Below, piece by piece: positions 43,178-53,924 of a stretch of DNA of 64,000 bases. How positions within the stretch are numbered: the first letter of the stretch is position 1; each line of letters starts with the position of its first letter. This DNA comes from Bubalus kerabau (taxonomy: Eukaryota; Chordata; Mammalia; Artiodactyla; Bovidae), in contig NC_073628.1 of assembly GCF_029407905.1 (NCBI RefSeq), positions 22,411,501-22,475,500 on the forward strand, given 5' to 3'. The notes under the pieces were generated by a model. The model was not told the origin of the DNA. It made no database searches and saw only the letters and a program-made list of their open reading frames with translations. Both the position numbers and the translations under genes were made by a program.

Positions 43178-43275
43178 TGTGTGTGTGTGTGTGTGTGTCT
43201 GTGTGTGTGCTTAGTCCCTCAGTCGTGTCTGACTCTTTGCAACCCCATGGACTGTAGCCCGCCAGGCTCCTCTAT
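43178..43275 (-). mobile_element. Bov-A fragment with (TG)n tail
   Basis: (TG)n at about 43176-43209, then 'cttagtccctcagtcgtgtc' and 'ctgtagcccgccaggctcct', a truncated reverse Bov-A. Confidence 0.85.
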
Positions 43276-43984
43276 TTGGCCTTAAATGTAGGCAGCACAG
43301 AGCCAAACATGTGCTGTGATCTGAACGGTGGTGGAGGAGACAGAAGACCGCCCCCCGCCCAAAGCCAAAATATCTCCAGGGGTGTCTGCTGTAGCGCTTG
43401 GAAGTCTGCTCCTATAGAGTGATGGCCTGAGATCCCAGGAGAACCAATTACAAAGCTGGTCTCAGTTATTAACCCCTTAGATTGAATTAGCCTGAAAACA
43501 CGCTGAGAAGCCCATGGCCAGTTTACATTGGCAGCTTGGAGAAACGTGGAGAAAATCTGTCTCTTTCTCCATCCCACTCCCTCATTAACTAAGGCAGTCC
43601 CTGGTGCAGGGAGGCGAGGGACAGTTCTTACACAGTGAAAATTGTTCTCCCTCCCCACCACCACTCGTAAACCTCCCTCACTGGGGTAGCTAGCTCTCAG
43701 TGGCAGGCAGTTGGTAAATGACCTGGTCAACATGTGGTCAAGGGAGAGGACAGGACGCAGAAGAGGGGATGCGGGGAAGCATGGTGGCTAGTACAAGGCA
43801 TGAGGTAGAGGGAGACCCAGGGACTCAGGGAGCTCTGTTAGGAGGGGCGTGTTAGCACTGAGGCTCTCTGGAAATACTTTTAACCAACCTAGAGAAAACA
43901 CTTGGTTAGGTGGGGTGCGAGCAAGACTAAGGATGATGAGTCATGAGCTCACCTTGTCTTTTTATGTATGTATGTGTTAATCTG
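43276..43984. other. single-copy interval
   Basis: No repeat recognised. The minus-strand 153-codon frame 43272-43733 has no recognised domain. Confidence 0.4.
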
Positions 43985-44066
43985 GTTAACAAGCACCATA
44001 GAAGGCTTGCCGTGTGCCAGGCTTATCTCATCCTCATAACAGGCTTCTAAATTTACGTCATTTATG
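43985..44066 (-). repeat. MIR fragment
   Basis: 'gccgtgtgccaggcttatct' then 'catcctcataacaggc' corresponds to the reversed 3' part of MIR. Confidence 0.55.
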
Positions 44067-44067
44067 G

Positions 44068-44262
44068 AGCGACTTCACTTTCACTTTTCACTTTCATGCG
44101 TTGGAGAAGGAAATGGCAACCCACTCCAGTGTTCTTGCTTGGAGAATCCCAGGGACGGAGGGATTGCCGTCTATGGGGTCTCTGGGGTCTGATGGGCTGC
44201 CGTCTATGGGGTCACACAGAGTCGGACATGACTGAAGCGACTTAGCAGCAGCAGCAGCAGCA
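44068..44262 (+). mobile_element. Bov-A2 SINE with 33-bp internal duplication
   Basis: Forward second monomer of Bov-A2 with linker. The phrase tgccgtctatggggtc occurs at 44165-44180 and again at 44198-44213, an internal tandem duplication absent from the consensus. Confidence 0.92.
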
Positions 44263-44544
44263 TGGTTAGCTATTCATATGAAGACCAAGTATAATCCTTA
44301 TTACTAAAACGTGAACCATCAGGAAACAGATCATTAATTCACATGTGCTCAGTCTTCCACTGCTCATGTAGCATGATAGTTGTTCACAATGAAAGCAGAG
44401 AGAGAGAGAAAAAAACATAAAGCAGAGAGAGAAAACTTTAGTCTGGGGGAGGAGAATTCACAGTGATTTTTACCATGATGATAAAGGTAATAATAGTAGC
44501 TATTTTAAATTATTGATAATGTTTTTATTATTTCAAAGCCCATT

Positions 44545-44670
44545 GCTTGTATGCATTATTTCATTTAATCCTCACCACAGTCATAGGAAACAGGTATCAT
44601 TATTACTGTTTCGCAGATGAGAAAACTGCTGCACAAAGCCTAAGTAATTTGTTTGAGAGGCAAATCAGTT
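44545..44670 (-). repeat. MIR relic
   Basis: 'atttcatttaatcctcacca', 'tttcgcagatgagaaaactg' and 'gcctaagtaatttg' in reverse MIR order. Confidence 0.78.
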
Positions 44671-44679
44671 TCTGTAAAA

Positions 44680-45640
44680 TTCTTTGCTGCTGATTTAAGA
44701 AATAAAATAACTGATGAGGAACCGTGGCTGTCTAAAGCAAGCTGGTGCATATAAAGAGCAAACACGTTGCACCAGCTTTCATTACAGACCTGTCTTTCTC
44801 TTTACATTTTACATTTCCTGTAAAATGATCTCCACATTCTTTGCTGGTGCAAAGGAGATGCGTAAAGTCATTTTCTCCCGACCTGGTGTGTGGGTAAATT
44901 AATCTGGCATCACAAACCCAGTCACAGCATTAGGTGATCTGTGTGTAATGGGTTTAGGCCGTGAACCTCCGGAGCTTAGCCTGCTCAGCATTAAAAAGGC
45001 CATAGAAATCTCTCTCTCCGTGAAATCCTCTTGCACACATTCAGGAAATGTACAAGACAGTGAGGGTACAGTCAACCTATTGGAATTTCTTTTTGAAGGA
45101 AAAAAAAATATCTCGCAGAGGAAAACTGTTGATGACCCACCTCTGAGCTTTGGTAGGGAAGTTATCCTGCAGTCTTTGGATGTGAAATTCCAAAGGTTTG
45201 GAGGAGGGTCAGCTCCCTTAATAACATGTCAATATTAAATTACATCATAAATAATCAGAACTTCCTGCATATTTAACGGGAACTTTGTTGTATAAATTTG
45301 GAAACCGTCCAAAGGGAGACAAGCGACTTTTGTTATTGTTTAGCCCTCCGGGCCCAACTTCTTGTGGGATTTACTTGTTATTTTGAACTTTGGAACTTTT
45401 AGCAGAGAGAAAGGCCCTAAACCAATTGACTTTTAGATGGTCATTTTCCCTTCCCTCTTTCAGTTTTAAATTGGTTAATGTTTTTTCTTATGTAAATAAG
45501 ATCCAATAAAATCCAAAGCCATGACCAACATCGAAACATGTGAAATCACTGCTTGGTTTGAAAACCTTTAACAGACTGAGCCGGCTTGGTGACGACCAAC
45601 TCTGACCACTCTTGCTTAAGAGGGACACTCTGACATTTGC
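44680..45640. promoter_or_regulatory. candidate conserved non-coding block
   Basis: About 960 bp without any recognised repeat in an otherwise repeat-dense area, AT-rich with many short homeobox-like and other motifs (for example 'gggtaaattaatctggcatc', 'aaattacatcataaataatc'). The open frame 44948-45238 shows no domain. It looks like a cluster of conserved enhancers; no alignment was possible. Confidence 0.4.
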
Positions 45641-45666
45641 CACGTCTATCAGTCATTTCTTCTTTT

Positions 45667-45816
45667 TTAAAAAATATTTATGTATTTACTTATTTATTTG
45701 GCTGCACCAGATCTTAGTTGCGGCATACGGGATCTAGTTCCCTAACTGGGGATTGAATCCAGGCCCCCGGCATTAGGAGTACAGAGTCTTAGCCACTTGA
45801 CCTCCGGGGATGTCCC
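45667..45816 (-). mobile_element. CHR-type SINE
   Basis: Reverse CHR: 'tttatttggctgcaccagat', 'gttccctaactggggattga' and 'gacctccggggatgtccc'. Confidence 0.9.
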
Positions 45817-46285
45817 TTATAAGGTCATTTCCAGCCCAAGAATATTTGAGAAGCTCATAACATTCATTTTGGTTGGTACCAAATCCAACCAGTAAGGTCT
45901 GATTTTATACCATAAGATACAAGACAAATATAAGTTAATTACTCTTATGACCCAAAGAAGAAATTCTCAAGTTCATGATACAATTCAGTCCTTCCCCTGT
46001 GGCCCCGATTGCTCTCAACAACTCCACCTCCCACTGCTCCTAAGTACCACTCTGCTCTCATCCCCCGGGCTACTCGGGCTACTCGCTGTCCAGAACCTTC
46101 CTTCCTCTTTCTGTTCTGCACTCACAGCTTTACTCCCTGTGCCCCTCACTCCTTGTTGGGAACCCTCCCCATTTCTCTACTTCTCTTGGAGCCTTCCCCA
46201 GCCTCCAGGCTGAGGTCACATTCTCCTTCCTTCTTAAAGTCTTTCTACCTCTCCCTGCAACTGGGTGTTGTTTCTGTACTCACCA

Positions 46286-46360
46286 TGTTCTGAGATCCTA
46301 CTATGCATCAGGTGCTGTGCTAGGAATTTGACACGGGTGATCTCATTTAAGTCTGGAAAA
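46286..46360 (-). repeat. MIR/L2-class fragment
   Basis: 'gatcctactatgcatcaggt', 'gctgtgctaggaatttgaca' matches the common reversed MIR 3' phrase 'cacctactatgtgccaggcactg'. Confidence 0.6.
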
Positions 46361-46374
46361 GGGGGTATTGTTTT

Positions 46375-46628
46375 CCTATCAAATTTTGGGGTTTTGTCTA
46401 ATGATGAACACCTGAGTTGTTCTTGATCTGTTACGAGCAAGGCCGAAGTGAATGACGTTCACATCAGCCTTGCACATGTGTGTAGGAGAGTCTGTAGGAT
46501 AGATTTAGAGGCTGGGACTGCTGGATCAAAGGGTGACAGCACACTTAATTTCTATAAATATCTTCCGATTTTCTACCCTGGTGGTTGTGCCATTTTTAAT
46601 TCTTACCATCAATGTGTGAAAGTACACC
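46375..46628 (-). repeat. old L1M fragment
   Basis: 'gctgggactgctggatcaaa', 'gtggttgtgccatttttaat' and 'accatcaatgtgtgaaagta' follow reversed L1M 3' order. Confidence 0.7.
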
Positions 46629-46746
46629 AGGCTTCCCTGTCCATCACCAACTCCCAGAGCTTGCTGAAACTCATGTCCATCGAGTCAATGGTGCCATCCA
46701 ACCATCTCATCCTCTGTCGTCCCTTTCTCCTCCTGCCTTCAATCTT
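46629..46746 (-). mobile_element. BovB internal 3' fragment
   Basis: 'ggcttccctgtccatcacca', 'gtccatcgagtcaatggtgc' and 'ccttcaatctt'. Lacks both the 3' terminus and the upstream part; it interrupts the L1M at 46375-46628. Confidence 0.88.
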
Positions 46747-47599
46747 AAGTTACAATACAAATAACTATTTGATAAATACCAAATGAGCAGGATGCCGCCA
46801 AACACAAGTTTTCAGCCCAGCTTGAATATCATTAACTCGGTGATCTTGCATTTTCTTTACCTCCATTTCCTTGTATATGAAACAGGCAAATTTGGAGACA
46901 AGTGAGGGGGAACATGTTACCACCCTGGCCACTGCTTTCTGATATATCACAAGAGACATAGCTGGTCCCTCACCAGGTGCTCCAGCTTGGCCATGAGAGT
47001 TGCCTCCAGTGGGGATAAACTGAAAAACCAAGCCTTGGAACAGGACATGGATAGACAAGGGAGCTACTGTGGTGTGCCATACCCTTCTCACGGTCATAGG
47101 GACGATAACCTATGATAGGTGATAACACACCTGCACTTTTGGGTTTGGTCATTTCTTTCCAGCTCACAGACCAGATTTTGTGATTGATGATTTAAATTAT
47201 TTTCTTACAAATATTGCATATTAATCTCTTTGTGCACATCCTCCAGCACAGCTCCAAATTTAGTTCAGTCTAGTGCTTCTTTCCCCTTATGCCTGAGCAG
47301 TTAAATTTTGATAAAGTCATGTAGATTCCATCACTACAAATTCACCATCTCCAATCTAAGCCAGGCCCTCACTGTCCCTCATCAATCCCATAAATGCTTT
47401 TCAACTTTCAATTTTCAACTCTCATTTTTCTAATGACTATTCCAACCCGCCATCACCTTCCCCGAGCATCCTTTTCAAGTCTTACACCTTGAGTTCTCTA
47501 AGCAACCCACCCTCCAAATTCATCGGGATAATTGAAGGCTTTAGATTTCAGAATTTTAGAGATCTATCCTTGGCCACAGTTTTATAGGATTCCATATTC
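46747..47599. other. interval with traces of MIR, otherwise unassigned
   Basis: A MIR-like phrase at 46835-46890 ('tgatcttgcattttctttac', 'ttccttgtatatgaaacagg'). Pyrimidine-rich sequence at 47360-47530 may be the 5' continuation of the L2 that follows. Confidence 0.4.
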
Positions 47600-48635
47600 T
47601 TCCTGAGGCTTCCCCTTTACTTTCATAGTGTAAAAACTACTCTTTGTTGATGACTTTCAAATCTAGAACCTGCAGCTTGGACTCTTCTATCTAATAGACG
47701 CTTTTACTTGGAAGGTCCATGGACACCTCAAATTCAAAAATATCCAAATCAAACACCATTGTTCCTCTAAAATCCATCTGTCGCGCAGGGCATTGGTTCT
47801 CTTCCCGAGTACATGGGTGTAGAGAGAGGTCACCAACTTCTCAAGCTAGAAGGCTGATATCATCCTCAAGTCCTCTCTCTTTTTTACCTTCCACATGTCA
47901 TCAGGTTCCAAATCCTGCCAAGATTTCCTCTTGTTTTGGGAATTTCCTTTCTCTTCACTTTTCTACAGTTGATCCAACTGGACAGCCTGGATTGCTTTGG
48001 AAGCTTCCAAATTGTCTGATCTCAGGCTTGGATCCCTTAAATCTGCCCTTATAGCTGCTGCTTGGTGATCTTTCTAAACATGAATCTGCCCATATCACAC
48101 TCCCCACTGCACTGACTCCCACAGTCTACAGAATCGAGTCTCAGCTGCTTGGCATGACATGCATGGCCATCTGTGATCTGGCCTTAGCTTCCTCCTGCAA
48201 TTCCTTTCCTTACCAGTCTAACCCTTCACACTTCAATCACAAATGAGTATTTGCAGTTCCTTTGAGCGGCCTCCTTTCTTGTCTTTATTCATAACATTCC
48301 CTCTGCTAGACCACCCTCCCATTCCTTCACCAGCACCTGGCCAACCCTATTGTCCTTTAAGGCTTAGTTCATGGGTCACTTCTTTTGGGAAGCCTTTCTT
48401 GACAAGCCACTCTCCCCAAACTCTAAACTGGGTTAGCTACACTGACCCTGTGCTCCCACGCCTTGCTTGTTCATTGCACTGAAGATGTTTCAAAATACTT
48501 ATCCACTGATGGATCAGTATCACAATTAGATTGTGTGCTCTTTGAAGCTTGTGTTGGATCCTATTTCTCCATGTACCTCTTTGCCTAGCAGTGGCATAGA
48601 GTAGGCGCTCAATGATAATACTTGTAAAATATTAC
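47600..48635 (+). repeat. L2 LINE, about 1 kb continuous
   Basis: An unusually long L2 remnant. Forward order is kept over a kilobase: 'ggctgatatcatcctcaagt', 'caggttccaaatcctgccaa', 'tgatctttctaaacatgaat', 'cttggcatgacatgcatggc', 'ctgtgatctggccttagctt', 'tgggaagcctttcttgacaa' and 'agtaggcgctcaatgataat'. It covers the ORF2 C-terminal part and 3' UTR; frames are broken. Confidence 0.85.
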
Positions 48636-48802
48636 TTTACATTTGTAAGTGAACAAATAAGTGAATAATTCATTAATGGGAAACAATTTGCCCCTGAAAT
48701 GAATTCTCTACTTTACAGGTAAGGTAGCAAGGGAGTAATCAGCATCCAGAAACATCACGATTATTTCTCAGGCCTGATTAAGAGTAACAATACCATATGT
48801 GT

Positions 48803-49013
48803 GTGCTGAGTCGCTTCAGTCATGTCTGACTCTTCACAACCCTATGGACTGTAGCCCACTGTCCATGAGATTCTCCAGGCAAGAATACTGGAGTGGGTTG
48901 CCATGTCTTCCTCCAGAGGATCTTCCCAACGCAAGAACTGAAGCCCCTGTGAATTAAGCCTGCTTCTCTTCCATCTCTTGCACTGGCAGGTGGGTTCTTT
49001 ACCACTAGTGCCA
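48803..49013 (-). mobile_element. Bov-tA SINE
   Basis: Reverse Bov-tA with an internal deletion after 'ctgtagcccact' (the 'gccaggctcctct' segment is missing), ending 'ttaccactagtgccaca'. Confidence 0.9.
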
Positions 49014-49413
49014 CAAATAGGCATAGTGATATTCAAAGGGCACTATGAGTCTTGGGAGAGCCCAGAATCAATGAGGCTCCAGGAGAGAACCCTCAAGAGC
49101 CTGTAGAGAAACTGCTATGGGATTCTCAGAGTGCTGCAAGAAACCTGCAGGACTTCCATCTCATTCATATAAAACTCTCAGTTCAAATAAACCTTCACTG
49201 TTTACAGGACATCTTATTTACTGATTGAAAAAATCATAAATGAAACAATAGAGAACAATGAAGTAGAGTTCTTTTTTCCCTCTCCTATACTGACTTTCTT
49301 AGGACCAGATGCTTTCATAAAGACCCTGGATGTAGCTAAAGTAAAAAACTAAACTGTCTGAACACCACACTTTCATAGCCTTTGCTTGTGAAATTCAGTT
49401 AAGAAGGTAGTGA

Positions 49414-49455
49414 AGTGAAAGTTGCTCAGTCATGTCTGACTCTTTGCGATCCCAT
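49414..49455 (-). mobile_element. very short Bov-A fragment
   Basis: About 42 bp, 'gtgaaagttgctcagtcatg' then 'tctgactctttgcgatccc', bounded by gaaggta and gaaggtta. A minimal retroposed SINE 3' end. Confidence 0.75.
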
Positions 49456-49609
49456 GGAAGGTTAGGAATGTCATATTTCTCCTGATGTTCAGAACTGAGT
49501 GTTTTTGAACTCCAAGTATCATTAGAGCTCTTTTTTGTAATTAAATAGTAAGGGACGACGATGGTAAAAAAAATTAACTGCTATTATTATTATTACTATA
49601 TAGAGGTCA

Positions 49610-49750
49610 CAATCCTCGAATGCCCATATGTGGCAGGTGCTTTCCACTAAGTATCATACTTATGCTTCACAGCAACCTTTAAATACAGTAGAAATTATTT
49701 CCTTTTCTGTTTGAACAACTGAAGTTCAGTGAAATCAGATCACTTGGGGC
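49610..49750 (-). repeat. MIR relic
   Basis: 'atgtggcaggtgctttccac', 'gcttcacagcaacctttaaa' and 'aacaactgaagttcagtgaa' in reverse MIR order. It marks the left edge of the CpG island. Confidence 0.65.
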
Positions 49751-50599
49751 ACGTCCAAAGGACAAGTTGGGAAGATTCTGGGGCCAAAGGCCGAGGTGGT
49801 TGCACGAGGCGACGCTGAGCCTCTCCTAGTCTCTAGGAAGTTTTGTTACCTGCCTGCGTATATGTGAAGGCAGAGCGGGAGAAGCGGTGAATCCGAGGAA
49901 GATTCACCGCCTAAGAATGTAAATACTAAACGTGGGGCAAAGGCGAAGGAACCAAAAGCGGCGGGAAGCCGGAGCCATAAGGCAGACACTAGGTACGAGC
50001 CAAGAGAAGAGATGGACTGGCTGGCTCCGCAGACGGCTTAGGTGGAGGGATGAGGGGCGGGGCCTGGGCGGGGAAACCGGGGCCAGTGTAACCCAGTAGT
50101 GCTCGTGCTCGAGCCCAGTAGTGGACCGCCCCAAAGGCCGCCTCTCCCGGGGAAGTAAAGGTGAGGGGAAAGGGAGTGCAGGCATTATGGGAAACTCCGA
50201 GAATTGCTAAGGCAACTCATCCTTCCCGATCCTAAACCAAAGCAGAGACTGTCCTCTCCTTTCCTGGGGGGGCTACCTTGTAGCGCAAGCAAGAGGGGGA
50301 CAGGGAGAAGGGCCTGCCCGGAGCGCACCCCCTCCCCCCAGCTCGTTGGTATGGCCCGTCCCCCCGCCGCTGATCTGGCAGGCTGCGCGCGCACCCTCTG
50401 GCGGGGCGCGGGCCGGCGGGGAGCTGCGGCCTCCGCGGCCCGGTTCCCTCCTCCCGCTCCTCGCGTGCTGTTCGCTGGCGCGGCGCCCGCCGGGTGACGC
50501 GCCCGCGCGCCTTGGCGGGGAGGAGCGCGGCCTCGGGGGCGCGCCCCGGTGACTCCGCCCACCCACCCCCGCCTCCCCTCCCCTGAGTCCCGGGTGCCC

Positions 50600-50841
50600 G
50601 GCTCGCGCGGCTTGGTGCGAGGAGATCGGGACCCCGCGCCGCCCGCCCCCGCGCCCCCCGCCCCGGCGTGAGAGGTGCCACGCCCTCCCGCTGCCCTGCC
50701 CGGTGCATGGAGGGGCCCGTTCGGATCGCAGCCGCCGCCGCCGCCGTAGCCGCCGCCAGCACGCGGGGGATGACCTGGGGGTGGCTTTCGGAGCCGGCTG
50801 CCGCGCAGGAGGTCTGGGGGCTTAGCCAGCCCCGCTGAGAG
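50600..50841 (+). other. candidate 5' exon (mostly untranslated) with a 43-codon upstream ORF
   Basis: GC-rich leader-like sequence with a (GCC)n run at 50731-50759. An ATG at 50707 opens a 43-codon frame with an alanine run, ending in TGA at 50836-50838; the Kozak context is weak at -3 (t) and good at +4 (g). A possible donor gag/gtgcgg lies at 50841/50842. Alternative donors with better consensus lie at 50160/50161 (aag/gtgagg) and 51123/51124 (cag/gtgaga), so the exon limits are uncertain. Confidence 0.4.
50731..50759. repeat. (GCC)n trinucleotide run in the candidate 5' leader
   Basis: Imperfect (GCC)n with one GTA interruption. GC-rich triplet runs in 5' leaders are often length-polymorphic and can form stable structure. 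Confidence 0.9.
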
Positions 50842-51123
50842 GTGCGGGGGTGGGGTCGCACCTAAGGGTGGGCGGGAGGGGTGGCCTGGGGACACCGGGC
50901 TTGGGCGCCACGAGGCTTGGGAGCTGGAGGTCCGGGGGAGCGGGCTGCCTGGGAGGGCTGGGGGTCCAGGCTGCGTGCGGGGTCTGGAAAGGGTAACTGA
51001 AGGATGCGCAGCGGGGAGCTCCTAGGTTCCCGGTCCTGGGAACTCTGAGCCACCTCGTGGAGGAGGCGGGGTGAGGTGTCAGTGACACGATACAATCTCT
51101 TTGACAATGATCCGCTGAGGCAG

Positions 51124-52233
51124 GTGAGATGAAGCATAGCGGGGTGCAAGGGGCGCCGGGCACGTTTTCCCAAGGGAGCCGGATCTCTCGCCTCTCTCAA
51201 CCTCCATCCCCGCGGAGCGCCCGAGAGAGACAGTGATTTATGTGTAGGGAGAATCAAGAGAAATTTCCTGCACAATGTATCTTTCTCTGCCTTCACAGAC
51301 TCAGTGACTTCCCAGCCCCAGGGAGCGTATTTTTTCCTTCTCCTCTGTAAAGCATTCTGTGGATTGCATTATCATTTGCTAAATACATTACAGCCCGCTA
51401 TTTATTTCACTCTGCAGCTTCCAGACCTTTGTTGCATTCTCTCCACATCTAGGAATTTCAGTAATAAATCACCGAGGGGCTAGAGAGCCTCTCTCGCCCT
51501 TCTCTTCATTGTTCTCCCCAGCCCACCAAATCAGGTGGAAGGCTCTTCAAAAAGAGATTTCTCCAGAATGCCTGTTTTTCCCAGTTCAGACTCCAGAGGG
51601 TGGCAGGTGCCTGAAGGGCAGGCTGCCTTCCAAGTTGGCATCTAGAATTGAGGGAACCTCATTAACCTCTGTGTCCTTAAATCAGACACCTTGAGAAACA
51701 GAAGACTGGACTAAAAGGAAACATGAGATACAGTCTGAGGCCAGTGGCCAGTAAAGGTGAACAAGGCCAATTCTCCTTCCTTGCCTCACTGATGCCACAA
51801 GCCGCAGACTTTCCAGCTGACTCTTGGCATACCTAGTGGACAGTGTCTGGTAGGAGAGGGTGGGAGGGGGCTGGAGCATGAAATGGGTTTATTCTCAGTA
51901 TAATTCTAAACAGTCTATTACATTTTATAGCTCATTTTTGGGGGAGTAGTCTATTTTAGCTGAGAATGTGGGAGTAGTTCAACTTTTAGGACAAGATGAA
52001 AGCGACCTCTAGAAAATTTCTGGAAAATTTAAATGAGTGCTTAACTAGAAAGCATTCTTAGGAACCCAGAGAGGCACCAAATACTGTAGTTCCTGTTTTG
52101 CACATGTGGAAATAAACTGCCTCATACTCTAAGTTATATGAGAAGGATGGAGAAAACCTGTTTCATTTTGTAAAGACGTGCCCTGGGTGTGTGTTTGGCA
52201 GCGTGTGGAGCAGAAACATTTATATTTCTGTAA
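51124..52233. other. island shore and probable first intron, repeat-free
   Basis: No repeats recognised. The part 51330-51480 is AT-rich with balanced composition and could be conserved. No coding exon recognised. Confidence 0.5.
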
Positions 52234-52280
52234 AACGCGCACGCACGCACACGCGCGCACAGACACACACATGTGTATAT
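52234..52280. repeat. alternating purine-pyrimidine tract
   Basis: An uninterrupted CG/CA alternation ('acgcgcacgcacgcacacgc', then 'gcgcacagacacacacatgt'), prone to Z-DNA. It is not inside a recognised transposon. Confidence 0.9.
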
Positions 52281-52578
52281 TGTTTAACTTTCATGCAAAA
52301 ACTCGGATATAGTATTTGGGAAATCTGTCTTTGTTTGAATAGTTTAGTCAACCAGGAAAATCAGTTACTAGAGGTACTGTGCTATTGTTTGTATAGTAAC
52401 TCACTTGGGACGCCTTGATTGATTGCCATGGTTCTCATCAGCCTCCTCTTCTGTGGAAAGTACTTAAACAGCTCTGACCCTCCAGCCAGGAAGCACAGAG
52501 AACCCTTAGGACTTGGAGCATACAGATCTACCTTGTGTAGGTTGGCTTCTAAATCAGTGTTACTTGTCTTCTTTGCAG

Positions 52579-52709
52579 GTGGCTTGCCTGTGCATGGAAG
52601 GAATTAAGTTCATTTTAAGATAGGACACTCCCCACCGTCCCATCTGTAAGAGGAATCTTTATGTTGGAGTAAGAACTTCTGCCATAGGGCTGGGCTCCAA
52701 GAATTTCAG
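52579..52709 (+). other. candidate internal (5' UTR) exon, 131 bp
   Basis: The acceptor 'cttgtcttctttgcag' has a good pyrimidine tract and ends at 52578; the donor 'tttcag/gtaaaa' begins at 52710. In between, all frames are interrupted, with only short upstream ORFs (one ATG in 'gtgcatggaaggaatt'), so it would be untranslated. Size is typical for an internal exon and it lies 1.5-1.7 kb from the CpG island. No gene name can be given. Confidence 0.5.
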
Positions 52710-53924
52710 GTAAAACTTGTTGACTAGTTCTCATGCTTTCTTTTTCTTTTCCCACTTTTGCCCTTATGCTTTCGCGACTTTCTAGATGATTTCATTAATG
52801 GTTTTGTCAAAATGGAAGTTGAAGTATAATGTTGCTTCTTTAGAAATGTTTCTTATGCAGACGTTTGGACTAAAAATCTTTAAGATTTTTAGGTACTGTT
52901 TGTAAGTGAATCGGTACTGTTTTTAAGTAAAATACTGGAAAAATGATCTCAAGAATTAAGCCTTATTGTAGCAAAATCAGGCTGGAGATCAGAAATTTAA
53001 AACGATTAAGTGAAAAATTTTTTATTTTTTAACACATTGTTACATTAGCTATTGCCTTGTCGTTAGCATTTCTACTGTGTAAGAGTGGAGCTAAGGCAAC
53101 ACATCAGAAGAGAAGCCTTGACGTCTAGGGATAGTCTTTCTATAGACATATGATCTTACTACTTAATAGAAACTAATTAGATTAGAAAGGAAATTTGGAG
53201 TCTGGTTGGTAAACAGATTGCTCTGAAGGACTTGATTTAATGTGGGTTTTGATGGGTGCTTTTTTCAAGAAATTTTATTAACTTGAATTAGAGAATGCTT
53301 TATTGTTTGTATTTTAAATTTTACATTATACATAAACATTTCATTGATTTATAAGCACTCCATTTATAAATGTTGTATATATGGTACTGACTCATTTTTC
53401 AGGAGAACAGAAAGGAGAGCTTGACTCTCTTCAATTACAATGAAGAGATAGTATATGGGATATATTTAATTTCACTTTACATATATTGGATTACAATTAA
53501 ATGAAAAACTGGTTTGTTGGGTTTTTTTAATCCTTCAAGTTCTCCCTCATTGTCTGTGCTCTTTCCCCCCATTGTCAGGCTTAAAACATACAGTATCATT
53601 GTCATCTGTCCCCTGAATAATGGTCCTGAGGTGATATTATTAATGTGGCTTTTTAAAATCAAACTAATTATACTTGCCTAAAAGAGCCACATGTGTGTGA
53701 TTCTAGCTGCCTGGTGCCTTTTGAGAGCCCTGGAGACAAGCTAGTGAATAGAGCTGAAAATTCATTCTGTATTTGATTAAATGGAACAGACTTGCTGCTC
53801 CTTACCCCAGCAGGGGCGATGAGATCTCTTGATCCCCGAAGCGGCTCCAAGACCCTGGGAATTCCATTAGCGAGCACCTGAGGAATTTCTGCCCTGCAGT
53901 GCCTTTTTTGTATGTGTGTATGTG
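52710..53924. other. AT-rich intron-like interval
   Basis: Repeat-free, AT-rich sequence with no exon recognised beyond those listed. The minus frame 53477-53662 has no domain. Confidence 0.5.

Larger units (their letters stand above)
49790..51100 (+). promoter_or_regulatory. CpG island promoter
   Basis: The only strong CpG island in the window: dense CpG from about 49,790, peaking at 50,340-50,760, and no repeats. GC boxes gggcggggcc (50056-50065) and gggcgggg lie beside it, with an ETS-type ggaagt at 50151. On the minus strand at about 50177-50193 the text ttcccataatgcctgca resembles a ZNF143/Staf site. No TATA box. Direction is inferred as plus from downstream splice signals; bidirectional transcription is possible. 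Confidence 0.85.

Noticed and set aside
50185..50895. 236-codon minus-strand frame (and overlapping frames) in the CpG island
   Set aside because: CpG islands are stop-poor on both strands. The peptide is Arg/Pro/Gly-rich with no domain, and overlapping frames are open in the opposite direction.
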